From positions 62,001-126,000 of the forward strand of contig PANA01000004.1 of assembly GCA_002708265.1 (NCBI GenBank): 64,000 nt of DNA. The letters run 5' to 3'. This DNA is from Legionellales bacterium (GTDB taxonomy: Bacteria > Pseudomonadota > Gammaproteobacteria > Berkiellales > Berkiellaceae). A program made the position numbers and the translations under genes. A model generated the notes under the pieces. The model did no database searches. It was given only the letters and a program-made list of their open reading frames with translations, and was not told the DNA's origin. Of the stretch, positions 9,236 through 18,659 are shown in pieces (position 1 is the first letter of the stretch; every line of letters begins with the position of its first letter).

Positions 9236-10321
9236 ATGCATGACAACGATGAGCGCTGGATGGAGCGTGCGATTGAATTGGCTGAAAAGGGCCGATACAC
9301 CGCACATCCTAATCCCCGTGTTGGTTGTGTCATTGTAAAAGATGGGAAATTGATTGGCGCGGGGTGGCATGAAGCCCCAGGTGAACCACATGCAGAGCAA
9401 ATGGCTTTGCAAGAAGCTGGAGCGCAAGCTGAAGGTGCTACCTGTTATGTGAACTTAGAGCCTTGTACGCATCATGGGCGAACGCCCCCCTGTACAGAAG
9501 CCCTTATACATGCCCGAGTAGGGCGGGTTGTCGTCGCGCATGAAGATCCAAATCCCAAAGCCGCTGGTGGTTGCAAGCTATTAGCTGAGCATGGGATAGA
9601 TGTTACCGTTGGGCCACTTCGTCAACATGCACGAAAGCTCAATCGAGGTTTTATCAAGCGCCATGAAAGGGGAATGCCATTTACTGTTGGAAAGATGGCC
9701 ATTTCAGCTGATGGAAGAACAGCCATGCCTGATGGACAAAGCCGCTGGATTACGTCTGAGCCAGCACGTCAACATGTTCATCAGTTAAGGGCACAGTCCG
9801 GTGCGGTTGTAACAGGAATAGGAACGGTATTAAAAGATGATCCTAGACTTGATGCTCGATTAGCAAAAGTGAAAGGGTTACCGCCTTTGAGGGTAATTTT
9901 AGATCCGCATGGGCGTTTAGATAACAATGCGCAGGTGATAAATCCTCCAGGAGAGGTTTTGCAGTTTACCGGGACGGAAACGGATGCTTACTCACGTGCA
10001 AATCGCTCTGTAGTTAAAGTGCCTCTGGTGAATAACCGCCTTGATTTAAAAGCATGTTGGCGGCATTTGGCAGATTTAGAAATAAACGATATTTTCTTGG
10101 AGTGTGGTCCTACGTTACTTGGCGCGGCACTTGATCAAGAGTTAGTAGATGAGTTGGTGCTTTATATCGCCCCTAAACTTTTCGGACATGGAGCCCGTCC
10201 TTTGGCATATCTGCCAGGTATTGAATGCATGGAAGATCAGCATGAATTGATTTGGACCAGTGTTAGAAAAGTGGGTCCAGATATTGAATTAATCGCCGAT
10301 GTTAAAGCCCGAAGGGGATAA
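9236..10321 (+). CDS. ribD: Bifunctional riboflavin deaminase/reductase RibD
   Basis: Catalyses the second and third steps from the GTP-derived pyrimidine: deamination of the ring, then NADPH reduction of the ribose. 361 aa. The N-terminal deaminase domain has the zinc site His52-Ala-Glu54, Cys77 and Cys86 (PCTHHGRTPPC). The C-terminal reductase domain starts about residue 147 and contains KMAISADGR and GIGTVLKDDPRL. It begins 9 bases after nrdR and ends 2 bases before ribE, so translation is probably coupled. Confidence 0.97.
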   Translation: MHDNDERWMERAIELAEKGRYTAHPNPRVGCVIVKDGKLIGAGWHEAPGEPHAEQMALQEAGAQAEGATCYVNLEPCTHHGRTPPCTEALIHARVGRVVVAHEDPNPKAAGGCKLLAEHGIDVTVGPLRQHARKLNRGFIKRHERGMPFTVGKMAISADGRTAMPDGQSRWITSEPARQHVHQLRAQSGAVVTGIGTVLKDDPRLDARLAKVKGLPPLRVILDPHGRLDNNAQVINPPGEVLQFTGTETDAYSRANRSVVKVPLVNNRLDLKACWRHLADLEINDIFLECGPTLLGAALDQELVDELVLYIAPKLFGHGARPLAYLPGIECMEDQHELIWTSVRKVGPDIELIADVKARRG

Positions 10322-10323
10322 AG

Positions 10324-10941
10324 ATGTTTACCGGAATCATTACAGCTTTAGGGACTATCGCAGCTATAGAGATAGATGGTCCTTCACTGCACCTGACAAT
10401 TACAGTTTCTGATTTTTTGGCAGGTGTTAAGCTTGGAGATAGTATTGCTGTTAATGGATGCTGCTTAACTGTAACAGAATTTTCAGAACATCACTTTAAA
10501 GCGCTGTTATCGGCAGAGACACTCATGAAGACAACTTTTGATGGCGTAGCGGTTGGCATGACAGTGAATTTAGAGAAGGCCTTACTTGTCGGTGAACCGT
10601 TGGGCGGACATTGGGTGACAGGACATGTGGATGGTCAAGCTCTAGTGACGAATATTAAATCTAGTGGCACCTGTCGAGAAATCACTTTTCTCGTACCCAA
10701 TGGGTTTGAAGCATTTATTGCCCCTAAAGGTTCAATCGCTGTTGATGGAGTTAGTCTGACAGTTAATCACGTGCATGGCTGTCATTTTACTGTGATGCTG
10801 ATTGAGCATACATTGTCAAAGACGATTGCAGAAAACTATAAAGTAGGCACAAAAACAAATTTTGAAATAGATATGATGGCTCGTTACGTGAATCAATATC
10901 ATAAGGTAACCAGTCGGGAGGTGGCAGATGTCGACAATTGA
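10324..10941 (+). CDS. ribE: Riboflavin synthase, alpha chain
   Basis: Dismutates two molecules of 6,7-dimethyl-8-ribityllumazine to riboflavin and the pyrimidine precursor. 205 aa. The two homologous lumazine-binding halves are visible: MFTGII, then VNGCCLTV in the first and VDGVSLTVN in the second, with GHWVTGHVDG between them. The 3' end overlaps ribB by 14 bases. In E. coli nomenclature the gene is also called ribC. Confidence 0.96.
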   Translation: MFTGIITALGTIAAIEIDGPSLHLTITVSDFLAGVKLGDSIAVNGCCLTVTEFSEHHFKALLSAETLMKTTFDGVAVGMTVNLEKALLVGEPLGGHWVTGHVDGQALVTNIKSSGTCREITFLVPNGFEAFIAPKGSIAVDGVSLTVNHVHGCHFTVMLIEHTLSKTIAENYKVGTKTNFEIDMMARYVNQYHKVTSREVADVDN

Positions 10942-11533
10942 AACGCTTGTAGAAAAAATCCGTCAAGGTGAAATGGTGGTTTTGATGGACCACAAAGATC
11001 GTGAAAATGAGGCAGACATTGTCATGGCCGCAGAAAAAGTCACGCCTTGGCATATTAACTTTATGATTACTTATGCCAAGGGGTTAATTTGTGTTCCCAT
11101 GGCCAAAAGTCGATGCGAAGCCTTACAACTAGAACTTCAGCCTCGCAGAAACTGTCAGCCATGTTGTCCTAAATTTACGGTTTCAATTGAAGCCGCTGAA
11201 GGAGTGACCACTGGCGTTAGTGCTGAAGACAGAGCGCATACGATACAAGTCGCTGCTGATTTATCTCTTGGGCCAGATGCCATTTCAACGCCGGGCCATA
11301 TTTTTCCTATTATGGCGGAAGAAAATGGCGTACTTTCTCGACAAGGTCATACTGAGGGTGCATATGACTTAGTAAGATTGGCAGGCTTATCTCCAGTAGC
11401 CATTGTTTGTGAGATCACTAAAGCCGATGGTAGCATGTGTCGCTACGAAGACGTGCAGGCTTTTGCTCAAGAGCATAATCTTTCTATTGGTTATATTGAC
11501 GATTTAATTGAATACAGACGAAAGGGTCAATGA
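10928..11533 (+). CDS. ribB: 3,4-dihydroxy-2-butanone 4-phosphate synthase RibB (stand-alone)
   Basis: Converts ribulose 5-phosphate to the four-carbon unit of the lumazine ring, plus formate. 201 aa: the whole protein is the DHBP synthase domain, with the metal/substrate motif DRENEAD, the GVSAEDRA block and RQGHTEGAYDL. The GTP cyclohydrolase II domain found in RibBA fusions is absent, so RibA must be encoded elsewhere. It overlaps ribE by 14 bases and ends 7 bases before ribH. Confidence 0.93.
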   Translation: MSTIETLVEKIRQGEMVVLMDHKDRENEADIVMAAEKVTPWHINFMITYAKGLICVPMAKSRCEALQLELQPRRNCQPCCPKFTVSIEAAEGVTTGVSAEDRAHTIQVAADLSLGPDAISTPGHIFPIMAEENGVLSRQGHTEGAYDLVRLAGLSPVAIVCEITKADGSMCRYEDVQAFAQEHNLSIGYIDDLIEYRRKGQ

Positions 11534-11540
11534 GGTTTAT

Positions 11541-12011
11541 ATGAGTAAGGCGATCGAAGGTAAATTTGAAGTACCACAGGGACGCATTTTGGTGCTTTCG
11601 TCACGATTTAATCAAATGGTTACGGATAGCCTAGTTCTAGGCGCAACCGAAGTGTTGCAGCGGCAAGGTGTATTAGAGTCTGATATTGATGTTGTGAAAG
11701 TCCCTGGTGCATTTGAACTTCCCATTGTCTGCCAAAAAATATTGCGTTCACGCAACTATGCCGGGGTTGTTGCCTTAGGGGCAGTGATTCGTGGTGAGAC
11801 CGGCCATTATGATTTTGTTGCAGGTGGTGCGAACCAAGGCCTGATGCAAGTGAGCCTTAATGAAAACGTGCCTATTACGTTTGGTATTTTGACTTGTGAT
11901 ACTGTTGAGCAAGCTTTAAACAGAGCCGGACTATGTGTGGGCAACAAGGGGGGAGAAGCTGCTCAAGCACTCGTTGAAATATTAAGTGTGATTCGGCAGG
12001 TAGGAGAGTAG
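11541..12011 (+). CDS. ribH: 6,7-dimethyl-8-ribityllumazine synthase RibH
   Basis: Condenses the pyrimidine with the four-carbon RibB product to give lumazine; normally a large oligomer. 156 aa, the same as E. coli. ATG 11541 has GAGG close upstream and gives the family length, although the frame is open from 11508. Visible are the substrate loops SRFN and PGAFELP, and GAVIRGETGHYDFV, which holds the catalytic His. The stop is one base before nusB. Confidence 0.96.
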   Translation: MSKAIEGKFEVPQGRILVLSSRFNQMVTDSLVLGATEVLQRQGVLESDIDVVKVPGAFELPIVCQKILRSRNYAGVVALGAVIRGETGHYDFVAGGANQGLMQVSLNENVPITFGILTCDTVEQALNRAGLCVGNKGGEAAQALVEILSVIRQVGE

Positions 12012-12012
12012 G

Positions 12013-12450
12013 ATGATTGAATTTCGTGGTGCTCGGCAAAATGCCAGAGTCGTGGCAATGCAATGCCTATATGCGTTTCTTCATAGTGAAGCGCCGATTG
12101 CTCAAAGTAAACTGCATTTATTATCTGAAGGGGATTGGGGTAAAGACAACCCTTTAGATCATGTTTATTTGAACACGCTTCTCACAGAGATAGAAGCAAA
12201 GATTCCGAACTTTAATGCGCTCATTGAGCGATTAGGGGAAAGAGAAATCAATCACATCACGCCAATTGAACTGGCTATTTGTCACGTGGCATTTATTGAG
12301 TTAAAAGAACAGTGGACGGTACCAACAGAAGTCATTATTGATCAGTCTATCGAGATTGCTAAGGATTTTGCTGCCGATAACGCTCACAAGTTTGTGAACA
12401 GTGTTTTGGATAAAGCAGCAAAAGAACTTAGGCCAGCATCGGGTAAGTGA
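12013..12450 (+). CDS. nusB: Transcription antitermination factor NusB
   Basis: Binds boxA RNA with S10 to promote antitermination in rRNA operons. 145 aa, an all-helical protein. The N-terminal arginine-rich segment (RGARQNARVVAMQCLYAF) and the C-terminal FVNSVLDKAAKEL match the family. It is last in the glyA-to-nusB run, starting one base after ribH. Its 3' end overlaps the convergent CPBP protease gene by 23 bases. Confidence 0.95.
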   Translation: MIEFRGARQNARVVAMQCLYAFLHSEAPIAQSKLHLLSEGDWGKDNPLDHVYLNTLLTEIEAKIPNFNALIERLGEREINHITPIELAICHVAFIELKEQWTVPTEVIIDQSIEIAKDFAADNAHKFVNSVLDKAAKELRPASGK

Positions 12451-13342
12451 ACGAAACAAAGTGAATGATGTTTACTGTCCAGTGAACAAAAATGGCAGAT
12501 TCGACCTGGCGTGTTTTTAGGTACGCGTAGGAGAAAAAGATGCCTGTGAAGAAGGCATATAACATGACCATTTTGCCGGAGTAAAAGTGGCGTAGTGTGT
12601 AAAGGGTAGTCGTAATAAGTAAGGCTACCCAAGGGCCTATATCTACTTTACCGATGTGCCAACTTTGAAATATCTCAGTCAGCGGCCTCTGTATCATCCC
12701 TCTGAATATGGCTTCTTCACTTATACAAACAAATAATAAGTTTGTGATAGCAAAAATTTTAATATATCCCGTCCATTCTAAGTCGATATCAACATGGTTT
12801 GAAAAAGTCGACAAAATAAACAGAGCAAAGACAGCGGTCACTGCGATTGGCCAAGTATCCCTTAACATCACTTTCCACTCAGGGTAGCGATAACATAACT
12901 TTCGCAAAGCACCCATACCAAGTAGTGAGGCGCCAATAAAAGCATGTTCATAAAAAACAAAGTGTGTAAATGGAACTAATCGATGGCCTAACTGCAAATG
13001 TGAGACAACAATCCACGGTTCAAAACCTTCAAAGTAATGAAGTAGTAAAAGCGCTGTCAGTGGAATCATGATGACTTGCGCTATCATGCGTGAATGCGGA
13101 ATATAGTTTGCATAGGCATAATAGGAAAGAATCCAAAAGGCGCCCATGAGTATCGCAGCTGATTCAGATAAGATGCCGTGCCAGTAACCCACCACACCTG
13201 ATGCAATATAAAATAAGGTCCACCATAGTCGCCCAGGCTTTGCCCAGATAGAAATGATTGAGCAGCCTAATAAGCCGAAACACAAGGTGTAATATGGTTG
13301 GTTGGCTAACAAGCCAATAGTATTGATTCCCATGATTCTCAT
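12428..13342 (-). CDS. CPBP-family intramembrane metalloprotease-like protein
   Basis: Multi-pass inner-membrane protein of 304 aa with about eight hydrophobic segments. The CPBP (Abi/Rce1) signature is visible in the C-terminal half: EEAIFRG for the EExxxR motif, then a histidine in TLYTLRHF, then HWTVN for HxxxN. Members are glutamate-type intramembrane proteases, and bacterial ones are often linked to bacteriocin immunity or maturation. No such genes are nearby, so the substrate is unknown. It converges on nusB with a 23-base overlap. A second ATG lies four codons inside the start at 13342. Confidence 0.8.
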   Translation of the reverse strand: MRIMGINTIGLLANQPYYTLCFGLLGCSIISIWAKPGRLWWTLFYIASGVVGYWHGILSESAAILMGAFWILSYYAYANYIPHSRMIAQVIMIPLTALLLLHYFEGFEPWIVVSHLQLGHRLVPFTHFVFYEHAFIGASLLGMGALRKLCYRYPEWKVMLRDTWPIAVTAVFALFILSTFSNHVDIDLEWTGYIKIFAITNLLFVCISEEAIFRGMIQRPLTEIFQSWHIGKVDIGPWVALLITTTLYTLRHFYSGKMVMLYAFFTGIFFSYAYLKTRQVESAIFVHWTVNIIHFVSFTYPMLA

Positions 13343-13368
13343 GGTAACCTTAATCCTTTTTAAAAGAA

Positions 13369-14202
13369 ATGTTCATGATGGACTCACTAAAAGGATTTAT
13401 GCGTCAGTGTTTGCCCCCTGCAGCTCTTGATGCAATGCACTATTTAAGACAGCCCTTAGATACAGGGTTCTGGGGAAATTATGCTAGCTATGAAGCAGCG
13501 CAAAGCGCTTCCGCGGGATATGATTCTGAATTAATTCTAGACAAGGCAGTCAAAGCGACTTTGCAGGTTGCAAAAGGTGAGGCAGTTGCGGAGCGTGACA
13601 CAGTAATATTCGATCGCCCATTATATGTTTACCCTCTATTTGCACATTTGTTGCGTCTGTACCACATTCTTCAACGCCCAGTCCGGGTCGCCGATTTTGG
13701 CGGGGCGCTCGGGAGTACTTATTTTCAATTTAAGTCTTTTGTTGGTGATGTTGCGCCTGTTGCGCAATGGAGAGTGATCGAGCAACCGCATTTTGTTCGT
13801 ATGGGAGAGCAGCTTTTTAAAAATGAGTCTTTGCAATTTGTGAATGCTCTGGAGGATATAGAGGCACCTGATATGATTTTATTATCAAGTGTCTTGCAGT
13901 ACCTTCCCGATCCTTATGGTGCGCTAGAGCGGTTTTTGTCTTACCGCCCTTTGACGATTGTACTGGATAGAACACCATATTGGGGCCATCAAGGCGATCG
14001 AATTACCGTTCAGAAAGTGCCAAAACATATTTATGAAGCATCATATCCTTGCTGGCTTTTAGATGAAGCAAAAATACAAAAAATCTTTAAGGACAAGTAC
14101 GACTGTATTTATGATGCCATTGGCCTTGAGGGAGAAGTTGTCACTCGAAGCAACAAATGCTGCTTCAAAGACAAAATATATTGGCAGCCAAATCTAAAAT
14201 AA
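13369..14202 (+). CDS. SAM methyltransferase-like protein, TIGR04325 family
   Basis: 277 aa. The family fingerprint is present: the WGNYASYEAA segment near the N-terminus, the SAM-site-like block VADFGGALGSTYFQF, and EQPHFVRMG. Members are putative small-molecule or polysaccharide methyltransferases with unproven substrates. Several ATGs cluster at the start (13369, 13375, 13378) with no decisive ribosome site. It is divergent from the CPBP gene by 26 bases, and its stop abuts the stop of folE2 with no gap. Confidence 0.8.
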   Translation: MFMMDSLKGFMRQCLPPAALDAMHYLRQPLDTGFWGNYASYEAAQSASAGYDSELILDKAVKATLQVAKGEAVAERDTVIFDRPLYVYPLFAHLLRLYHILQRPVRVADFGGALGSTYFQFKSFVGDVAPVAQWRVIEQPHFVRMGEQLFKNESLQFVNALEDIEAPDMILLSSVLQYLPDPYGALERFLSYRPLTIVLDRTPYWGHQGDRITVQKVPKHIYEASYPCWLLDEAKIQKIFKDKYDCIYDAIGLEGEVVTRSNKCCFKDKIYWQPNLK

Positions 14203-14982
14203 TTAATCCCACTGATGGGTTATTTGAGCATACGCCGAATGGTTGTGGATGGACTCAAAGTTTTCTGAGCTGATTCTAAAAGCACTGACGCCCTTTAAAT
14301 CAGCTAAGGCAGTGGCCACGTCTCGAACCAGGTCTTCAACAAATTTGGGGTTGTCGTAAGCCTTTTCAGTAACAAACTTCTCATCTGGTCGTTTAAGTAG
14401 TCCATAGAGCTCGCAAGAAGCTTGTGCTTCAGCAATTTCAATGGGGGTTAAAATAGACAATTGAGCATCTGCTTCATATCGTAAGTCGATGACTATATGT
14501 GACCGTTGGTTATGAGCGCCATACTCTGCGATTGCTTTAGAGCAAGGGCATAAACTAGTTACTGGAACTGTAACAGTCAATTGAGATTTTAATTGATTAT
14601 CCCGGCAGGCCGCCTGAATTCTTACTTGATAATCCATTAGACTTTCAACACCTGATACGGGCGCTTTTTTAGGTAGAAATACCGAAAAGTGCGCATCAAT
14701 TTCAGCTGAAGAAGACTCTAAACGAGTCATCATGTCATCAAGTGCCGCATGCATCTTGTGAGGGCCGACAGACAAAGGAGAAGTACCAAGCAGCTCAAAA
14801 AATCGTGACATATGAGCGCCTTTGCGATCGGATGCTAGGCCAACATAGAGTGACAACTCTCCAGTGGTAACTTGTTCTGGCAGGCGAATATCATCAACCA
14901 GAAAAGGGTGTCTTACACCCTTTACGCCAACACGTTGTATGGAGATGTCTCGATGATCGTGAGCACTTTGAATATCAGGCAT
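14203..14982 (-). CDS. folE2: GTP cyclohydrolase FolE2 (type IB)
   Basis: First step of folate (and queuosine) synthesis, GTP to dihydroneopterin triphosphate. FolE2 is the metal-promiscuous alternative to zinc-dependent FolE. 259 aa. The conserved Cys lies in PCSKAIAEYGAHNQR, and the NPKFVEDLVRD and conserved Glu segments follow. In many bacteria folE2 is induced under zinc limitation; I see no Zur site and make no claim here. It is convergent with and directly abuts the TIGR04325 gene. Confidence 0.95.
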   Translation of the reverse strand: MPDIQSAHDHRDISIQRVGVKGVRHPFLVDDIRLPEQVTTGELSLYVGLASDRKGAHMSRFFELLGTSPLSVGPHKMHAALDDMMTRLESSSAEIDAHFSVFLPKKAPVSGVESLMDYQVRIQAACRDNQLKSQLTVTVPVTSLCPCSKAIAEYGAHNQRSHIVIDLRYEADAQLSILTPIEIAEAQASCELYGLLKRPDEKFVTEKAYDNPKFVEDLVRDVATALADLKGVSAFRISSENFESIHNHSAYAQITHQWD

Positions 14983-15048
14983 GATGTCTTAATTTCACTG
15001 TTTAGCTTGGTGTCTATACTAGCGCTAGTTCAATAGCTTGTTAACCGC

Positions 15049-16965
15049 TTAAGCCGTTAAGGACTCAGAATCTAGAGGTAATTTAGCTTTTTTGCTTATT
15101 TTTTGCTCTATCTGACGAATGATACCTTCGGCATTTAGGCCCACTTCGGCAAATATGTCGCTCGGGTTACCATGGGCTAAAAAGCGGTCTGGTATGCCCA
15201 AAGTTAATGAAGCGCCCTCATAGTCGCTTCGGGACAAGCTTTCAAGGACGGCACTACCAGCACCCCCGTATACCGTATTTTCTTCTAGGGTTACGATTAG
15301 GGTATGGTTCTTTGCAATAGAGGCAATCATCTGCTCATCTAACGGCTTGACAAAGCGCATGTTCACCAAAGTCGCATCAAAGTGTTCAGCAGCAGCTTTA
15401 GCCTGCTCTAGTAAAGGCCCAAATGCCAACAAGGCAATCGATTGACCTTCGCGAACAAGCTCAGCCTTACCAACCGGTAATGGCTTTATTTCACCATAAG
15501 GGATAGAAGGAGCAGAGCAGCTTGCTCTAGGGTACCGAACAACAGCGGGGCTATTTAAGCTTAAGCCAGTACTAAGCATTTGTTGCGCTTCATTTGCAGA
15601 AGAGGGCGTCATCAAAGTGACGTTGGGAATAGCCCGTAAAAAGGATAAATCATAAACACCATTGTGAGTTGGCCCATCAGGAACAGGTCCTGCTCGGTCT
15701 ACTGCAAAGACGACAGGAAGATTTGGTAAAGCGACATCGTGGACCAATTGATCGTAAGCACGTTGTAAAAAAGAAGAATAAATTGCAACCACAGGCTTTT
15801 TGCCTTCACAAGCAAGTCCTGCTGCAAATGTGATTGAGTGTTGTTCAGCGATTCCAACATCTACATATTGATCAGGAAAACGCTGAGCATACTCTACCAA
15901 CCCAGAGCCTTCGCGCATAGCAGGCGTTATTGCAACGACATCAGGGTCTTGTGCCGCTGCATCGCACATCCATTGGCCGAAAACGGCTGAGTACGACACT
16001 TTTTTAGGTAAGGCATCAGAAGTTTTTGAGGTAGAGGAGGGCGTCGGCTTTTGAGAATGCTCGTTGTAAAAAGCCGGAGAGACAGCGTGATAGCGAATCG
16101 GATCATCTTCAGCAGGCTCAAAACCACGTCCCTTTTGGGTAATAATGTGTAGTAACTGAGGGCCTGGCAAGTCTTTCAAGTTACGCAACATGCGAACTAG
16201 ACCGTTTACATCATGGCCATCAATAGGACCAATATAATTGAATCCTAATTCTTCGAATAAAGTACCCGGTGCTACCATTCCCTTTAAGTGAGATTCAGTG
16301 CGACGAGCAAATTCCCAGACAGGAGGGATACGGCCAAGTATTTTTTTACTGCCCGCACGAATAGAGGTATACATTTTACTGGATAAAATACGTGCGAAAT
16401 AATTCGATAAAGCACCGACATTATTGGAAATGGACATATCGTTGTCATTGAGAACTACTAGCAGCTTTGAGTCCAAAGTTCCTGCGTGATTTAGCGCCTC
16501 AAATGCCATACCGGCTGTCATGCCACCATCACCGATAACTGCAATGTTTGACTTGGTTGGATCTTCACTATGGCCATTGGCCCAAGCCATCCCAAGTGCT
16601 GCACCTATAGAAGTGCTGGAATGACCTACCGTAAAGGCATCATATGGACTTTCAGATCGTTCTGGGAAAGGCGCGACACCACCAGTTTGACGGATAGTGT
16701 GGATTTCGTTTTTGCGCCCCGTTAGAATTTTGTGAGGATAAGCTTGATGCCCAACATCCCATATTAAATTATCATGAGGGGTATTGAATACATAATGCAA
16801 AGCAACGGTTAACTCAGCAACACCAAGACCTGCACCTAAGTGACCACCAGAAACATTAGTGGACTCTAGTAAGAACTCTCTCAGCTCTTTTACCAGGGGT
16901 TCTAATGCTGTTTCCGGTAACTTTCTTAAGTCCTCAGGTGTATCGATCCGATCAAGGTATTCCAT
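15049..16965 (-). CDS. dxs: 1-deoxy-D-xylulose-5-phosphate synthase Dxs
   Basis: TPP enzyme joining pyruvate and glyceraldehyde 3-phosphate; entry step of the MEP isoprenoid pathway, also feeding thiamin and pyridoxal. 638 aa. ATG 16965 (GGA upstream) aligns with the family start. An in-frame open extension runs to 17064, inside ispA, and is not needed. Visible are the TPP motif starting [24 protein letters not shown], the transketolase central domain with DVGIAEQH, and the C-terminal domain. Third gene of xseB-ispA-dxs; 29 bases after ispA. Confidence 0.97.
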   Translation of the reverse strand: MEYLDRIDTPEDLRKLPETALEPLVKELREFLLESTNVSGGHLGAGLGVAELTVALHYVFNTPHDNLIWDVGHQAYPHKILTGRKNEIHTIRQTGGVAPFPERSESPYDAFTVGHSSTSIGAALGMAWANGHSEDPTKSNIAVIGDGGMTAGMAFEALNHAGTLDSKLLVVLNDNDMSISNNVGALSNYFARILSSKMYTSIRAGSKKILGRIPPVWEFARRTESHLKGMVAPGTLFEELGFNYIGPIDGHDVNGLVRMLRNLKDLPGPQLLHIITQKGRGFEPAEDDPIRYHAVSPAFYNEHSQKPTPSSTSKTSDALPKKVSYSAVFGQWMCDAAAQDPDVVAITPAMREGSGLVEYAQRFPDQYVDVGIAEQHSITFAAGLACEGKKPVVAIYSSFLQRAYDQLVHDVALPNLPVVFAVDRAGPVPDGPTHNGVYDLSFLRAIPNVTLMTPSSANEAQQMLSTGLSLNSPAVVRYPRASCSAPSIPYGEIKPLPVGKAELVREGQSIALLAFGPLLEQAKAAAEHFDATLVNMRFVKPLDEQMIASIAKNHTLIVTLEENTVYGGAGSAVLESLSRSDYEGASLTLGIPDRFLAHGNPSDIFAEVGLNAEGIIRQIEQKISKKAKLPLDSESLTA

Positions 16966-16994
16966 ATTGTTCCATCTCTTCTTGAGTCGACTCG

Positions 16995-17888
16995 CTAGTA
17001 TAGCCGCTTTATTACATATGTCGATAGCGAATCCAGCAAACGCGTATCTTGTTTTAAAGGCCATAGGCGTTGCCGTGCTAAACTCAGTTGTTCTTCTGCT
17101 CTGGCTTGAGCCCCTTCTATCCCTAGTAAGGTAACAAAAGTAGATTTATTGCGGTTTTGATCTGCACCAGCGGTTTTACCCAAGGTTTCAGTGTCTGATG
17201 TGACATCTAGTACATCATCATGAATTTGAAACGCTAATCCTAAATCTGAACCGAACTGATGAAGTTGTCGCATCAGGCCTGGTTCACCCTGTTCTGCAGC
17301 GAGTGCACCCAGCATAATGCTGGCACAAATAAGAGCGCCTGTTTTACCAAGGTGAAGTGCCTCTAAGTCTTCCACAGAGATGTTTTGGTTTTCAGCCAGC
17401 ATGTCGCGCATTTGACCCCCAACCATACCTGAGGCGCCACTGGATTGGGCCAACAGTTGTACCATTTTCAACCCTAAGGGCATTCGAGCATTTGCAATGA
17501 GCTCAAATGCAAAAGCTTGTAGGGCATCTCCTGCTAAAACAGCCGTCGCTTCATCAAAGGCTTTGTGTGTGGTTGGTTGTCCTCGGCGTAAATCATCATC
17601 ATCCATGCAGGGCAGATCATCATGAATTAAAGAGTAGGCATGAATACACTCAACCGCTGCTGCTGCATAATCCAGAGCCCCCATGTTGGCACCAAAAGAT
17701 TGGCCAGTGGCGTAGACCAATGCAGCACGTATACGCTTACCCCCTCCTAAAGTGGCATAGCGCATTGCTTCATGTAAGCGTTGAGGTTCACTATCTACTG
17801 ACGGTAGAAAATCACTTAGGACGGATTCCACACGCGATTTCGCCTGGATAAGAAAGCCTTCAATGTCTGTGGCAATTTCAGTCGTCAT
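16995..17888 (-). CDS. ispA: Farnesyl diphosphate synthase IspA
   Basis: Makes farnesyl diphosphate from IPP and DMAPP/GPP for quinones and undecaprenyl carriers. 297 aa (E. coli 299). ATG 17888 is chosen because it gives the family N-terminus and overlaps the xseB stop by 11 bases. The longer reading back to 17960 is the acidic xseB tail in another frame. The first Asp-rich motif is [15 protein letters not shown] and the second is HDDVLD, with GGKRIR for the IPP site. Confidence 0.96.
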   Translation of the reverse strand: MTTEIATDIEGFLIQAKSRVESVLSDFLPSVDSEPQRLHEAMRYATLGGGKRIRAALVYATGQSFGANMGALDYAAAAVECIHAYSLIHDDLPCMDDDDLRRGQPTTHKAFDEATAVLAGDALQAFAFELIANARMPLGLKMVQLLAQSSGASGMVGGQMRDMLAENQNISVEDLEALHLGKTGALICASIMLGALAAEQGEPGLMRQLHQFGSDLGLAFQIHDDVLDVTSDTETLGKTAGADQNRNKSTFVTLLGIEGAQARAEEQLSLARQRLWPLKQDTRLLDSLSTYVIKRLY

Positions 17889-18204
17889 CTTCTTCATCTT
17901 CGTCTTCATCTTCCTCATCGTCTTCATCTGTCCAGAGGAATTCGTCTTCATCCTCATCATCCGGTAGTAGTTCAGCGGCTAAATCGTCGTCAAGCGCCTC
18001 TGCAAATAGTTCACCATCTTCATCAACAAGCTGCTCTATTTTTAACTCGGCCTCTGTAAGTGCGTGTTGGCATGAACGGGCGAGTTTAAGGCCTTTTTCA
18101 AATGATTTTAAAGATGCTTCCAATGACATATCTCCCTTTTCCATTTGGGTCGCAATTGCTTGTAGCTCAGTCAAATCTGATTCAAAAGACTTCTTCTTTG
18201 GCAT
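17878..18204 (-). CDS. xseB: Exodeoxyribonuclease VII small subunit with long acidic tail
   Basis: Small subunit of the single-strand-specific exonuclease that trims DNA to short oligonucleotides with XseA. 108 aa against about 80 in E. coli. Residues 1-60 are the ordinary two-helix XseB domain (FESDLTELQAIATQME, FEKGLKL). Residues 61-108 are an added tail in which 32 of 48 residues are Asp or Glu, ending in an almost unbroken acidic run. First gene of xseB-ispA-dxs. XseA is not in the window. Confidence 0.93.
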   Translation of the reverse strand: MPKKKSFESDLTELQAIATQMEKGDMSLEASLKSFEKGLKLARSCQHALTEAELKIEQLVDEDGELFAEALDDDLAAELLPDDEDEDEFLWTDEDDEEDEDEDEEDDD

Positions 18205-18361
18205 AAGCAGATACCTAATCTAAATGATTTAAAAAATTATACAGAAAAAAAGAACTTATCACTGTTGCATATACATAATAAAGGTTGAAAAAAGAGATGA
18301 AAGCAGGTGAGGTATTATGTTACAATTCTGACATTGTTTTTGTATATTGAGACATTTGCCA

Positions 18362-18574
18362 ATGCCTGATGAAAAAGGTTATTCCTACGCTGATTATATG
18401 CGCCTGTTAAGGGACTGCATCGATAACCTATCTGCTTATCAGCAGCGTACGGGTTGTTATAGCGGCGCATTAAAGCGTCTTAAAGATGACTTAAAGCATG
18501 AAGATCCTTTTATTAGTTACCGAGCCAGCCGAGCAGCCATCAAGCTGATGCGTAATCCTAAACTCTATCACTAA
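18362..18574 (+). CDS. Small conserved-looking hypothetical protein, 70 aa
   Basis: Not recognised. The ATG at 18362 is preferred over a TTG five codons upstream; the only ribosome-like element is a weak GAGA. The product is charged and probably helical (YADYMRLLRDCIDNLSAYQQ), with two Cys residues and no membrane segment. It is divergent from the xseB operon and followed by a plausible terminator, so it is its own transcription unit. Composition and codon use look like coding sequence. Confidence 0.6.
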   Translation: MPDEKGYSYADYMRLLRDCIDNLSAYQQRTGCYSGALKRLKDDLKHEDPFISYRASRAAIKLMRNPKLYH

Positions 18575-18582
18575 AGAGTTTG

Positions 18583-18605
18583 AGCAGTATTTTAGACTGC
18601 TTTTT
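18583..18605 (+). terminator. Rho-independent terminator
   Basis: AGCAGT, a seven-base loop, ACTGCT, then five T. It lies nine bases beyond the stop of the 70-aa gene and before upp. Confidence 0.7.
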
Positions 18606-18659
18606 AGCTTTCCTGTGCGTTACAATTAACAGCATATTGAAGTAACTCAGGATTTAATA

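Noticed and set aside
9227-11540. FMN riboswitch for the rib genes
   Set aside because: The genes are joined or overlapping with nrdR and each other; no leader long enough for an RFN element exists in this run.
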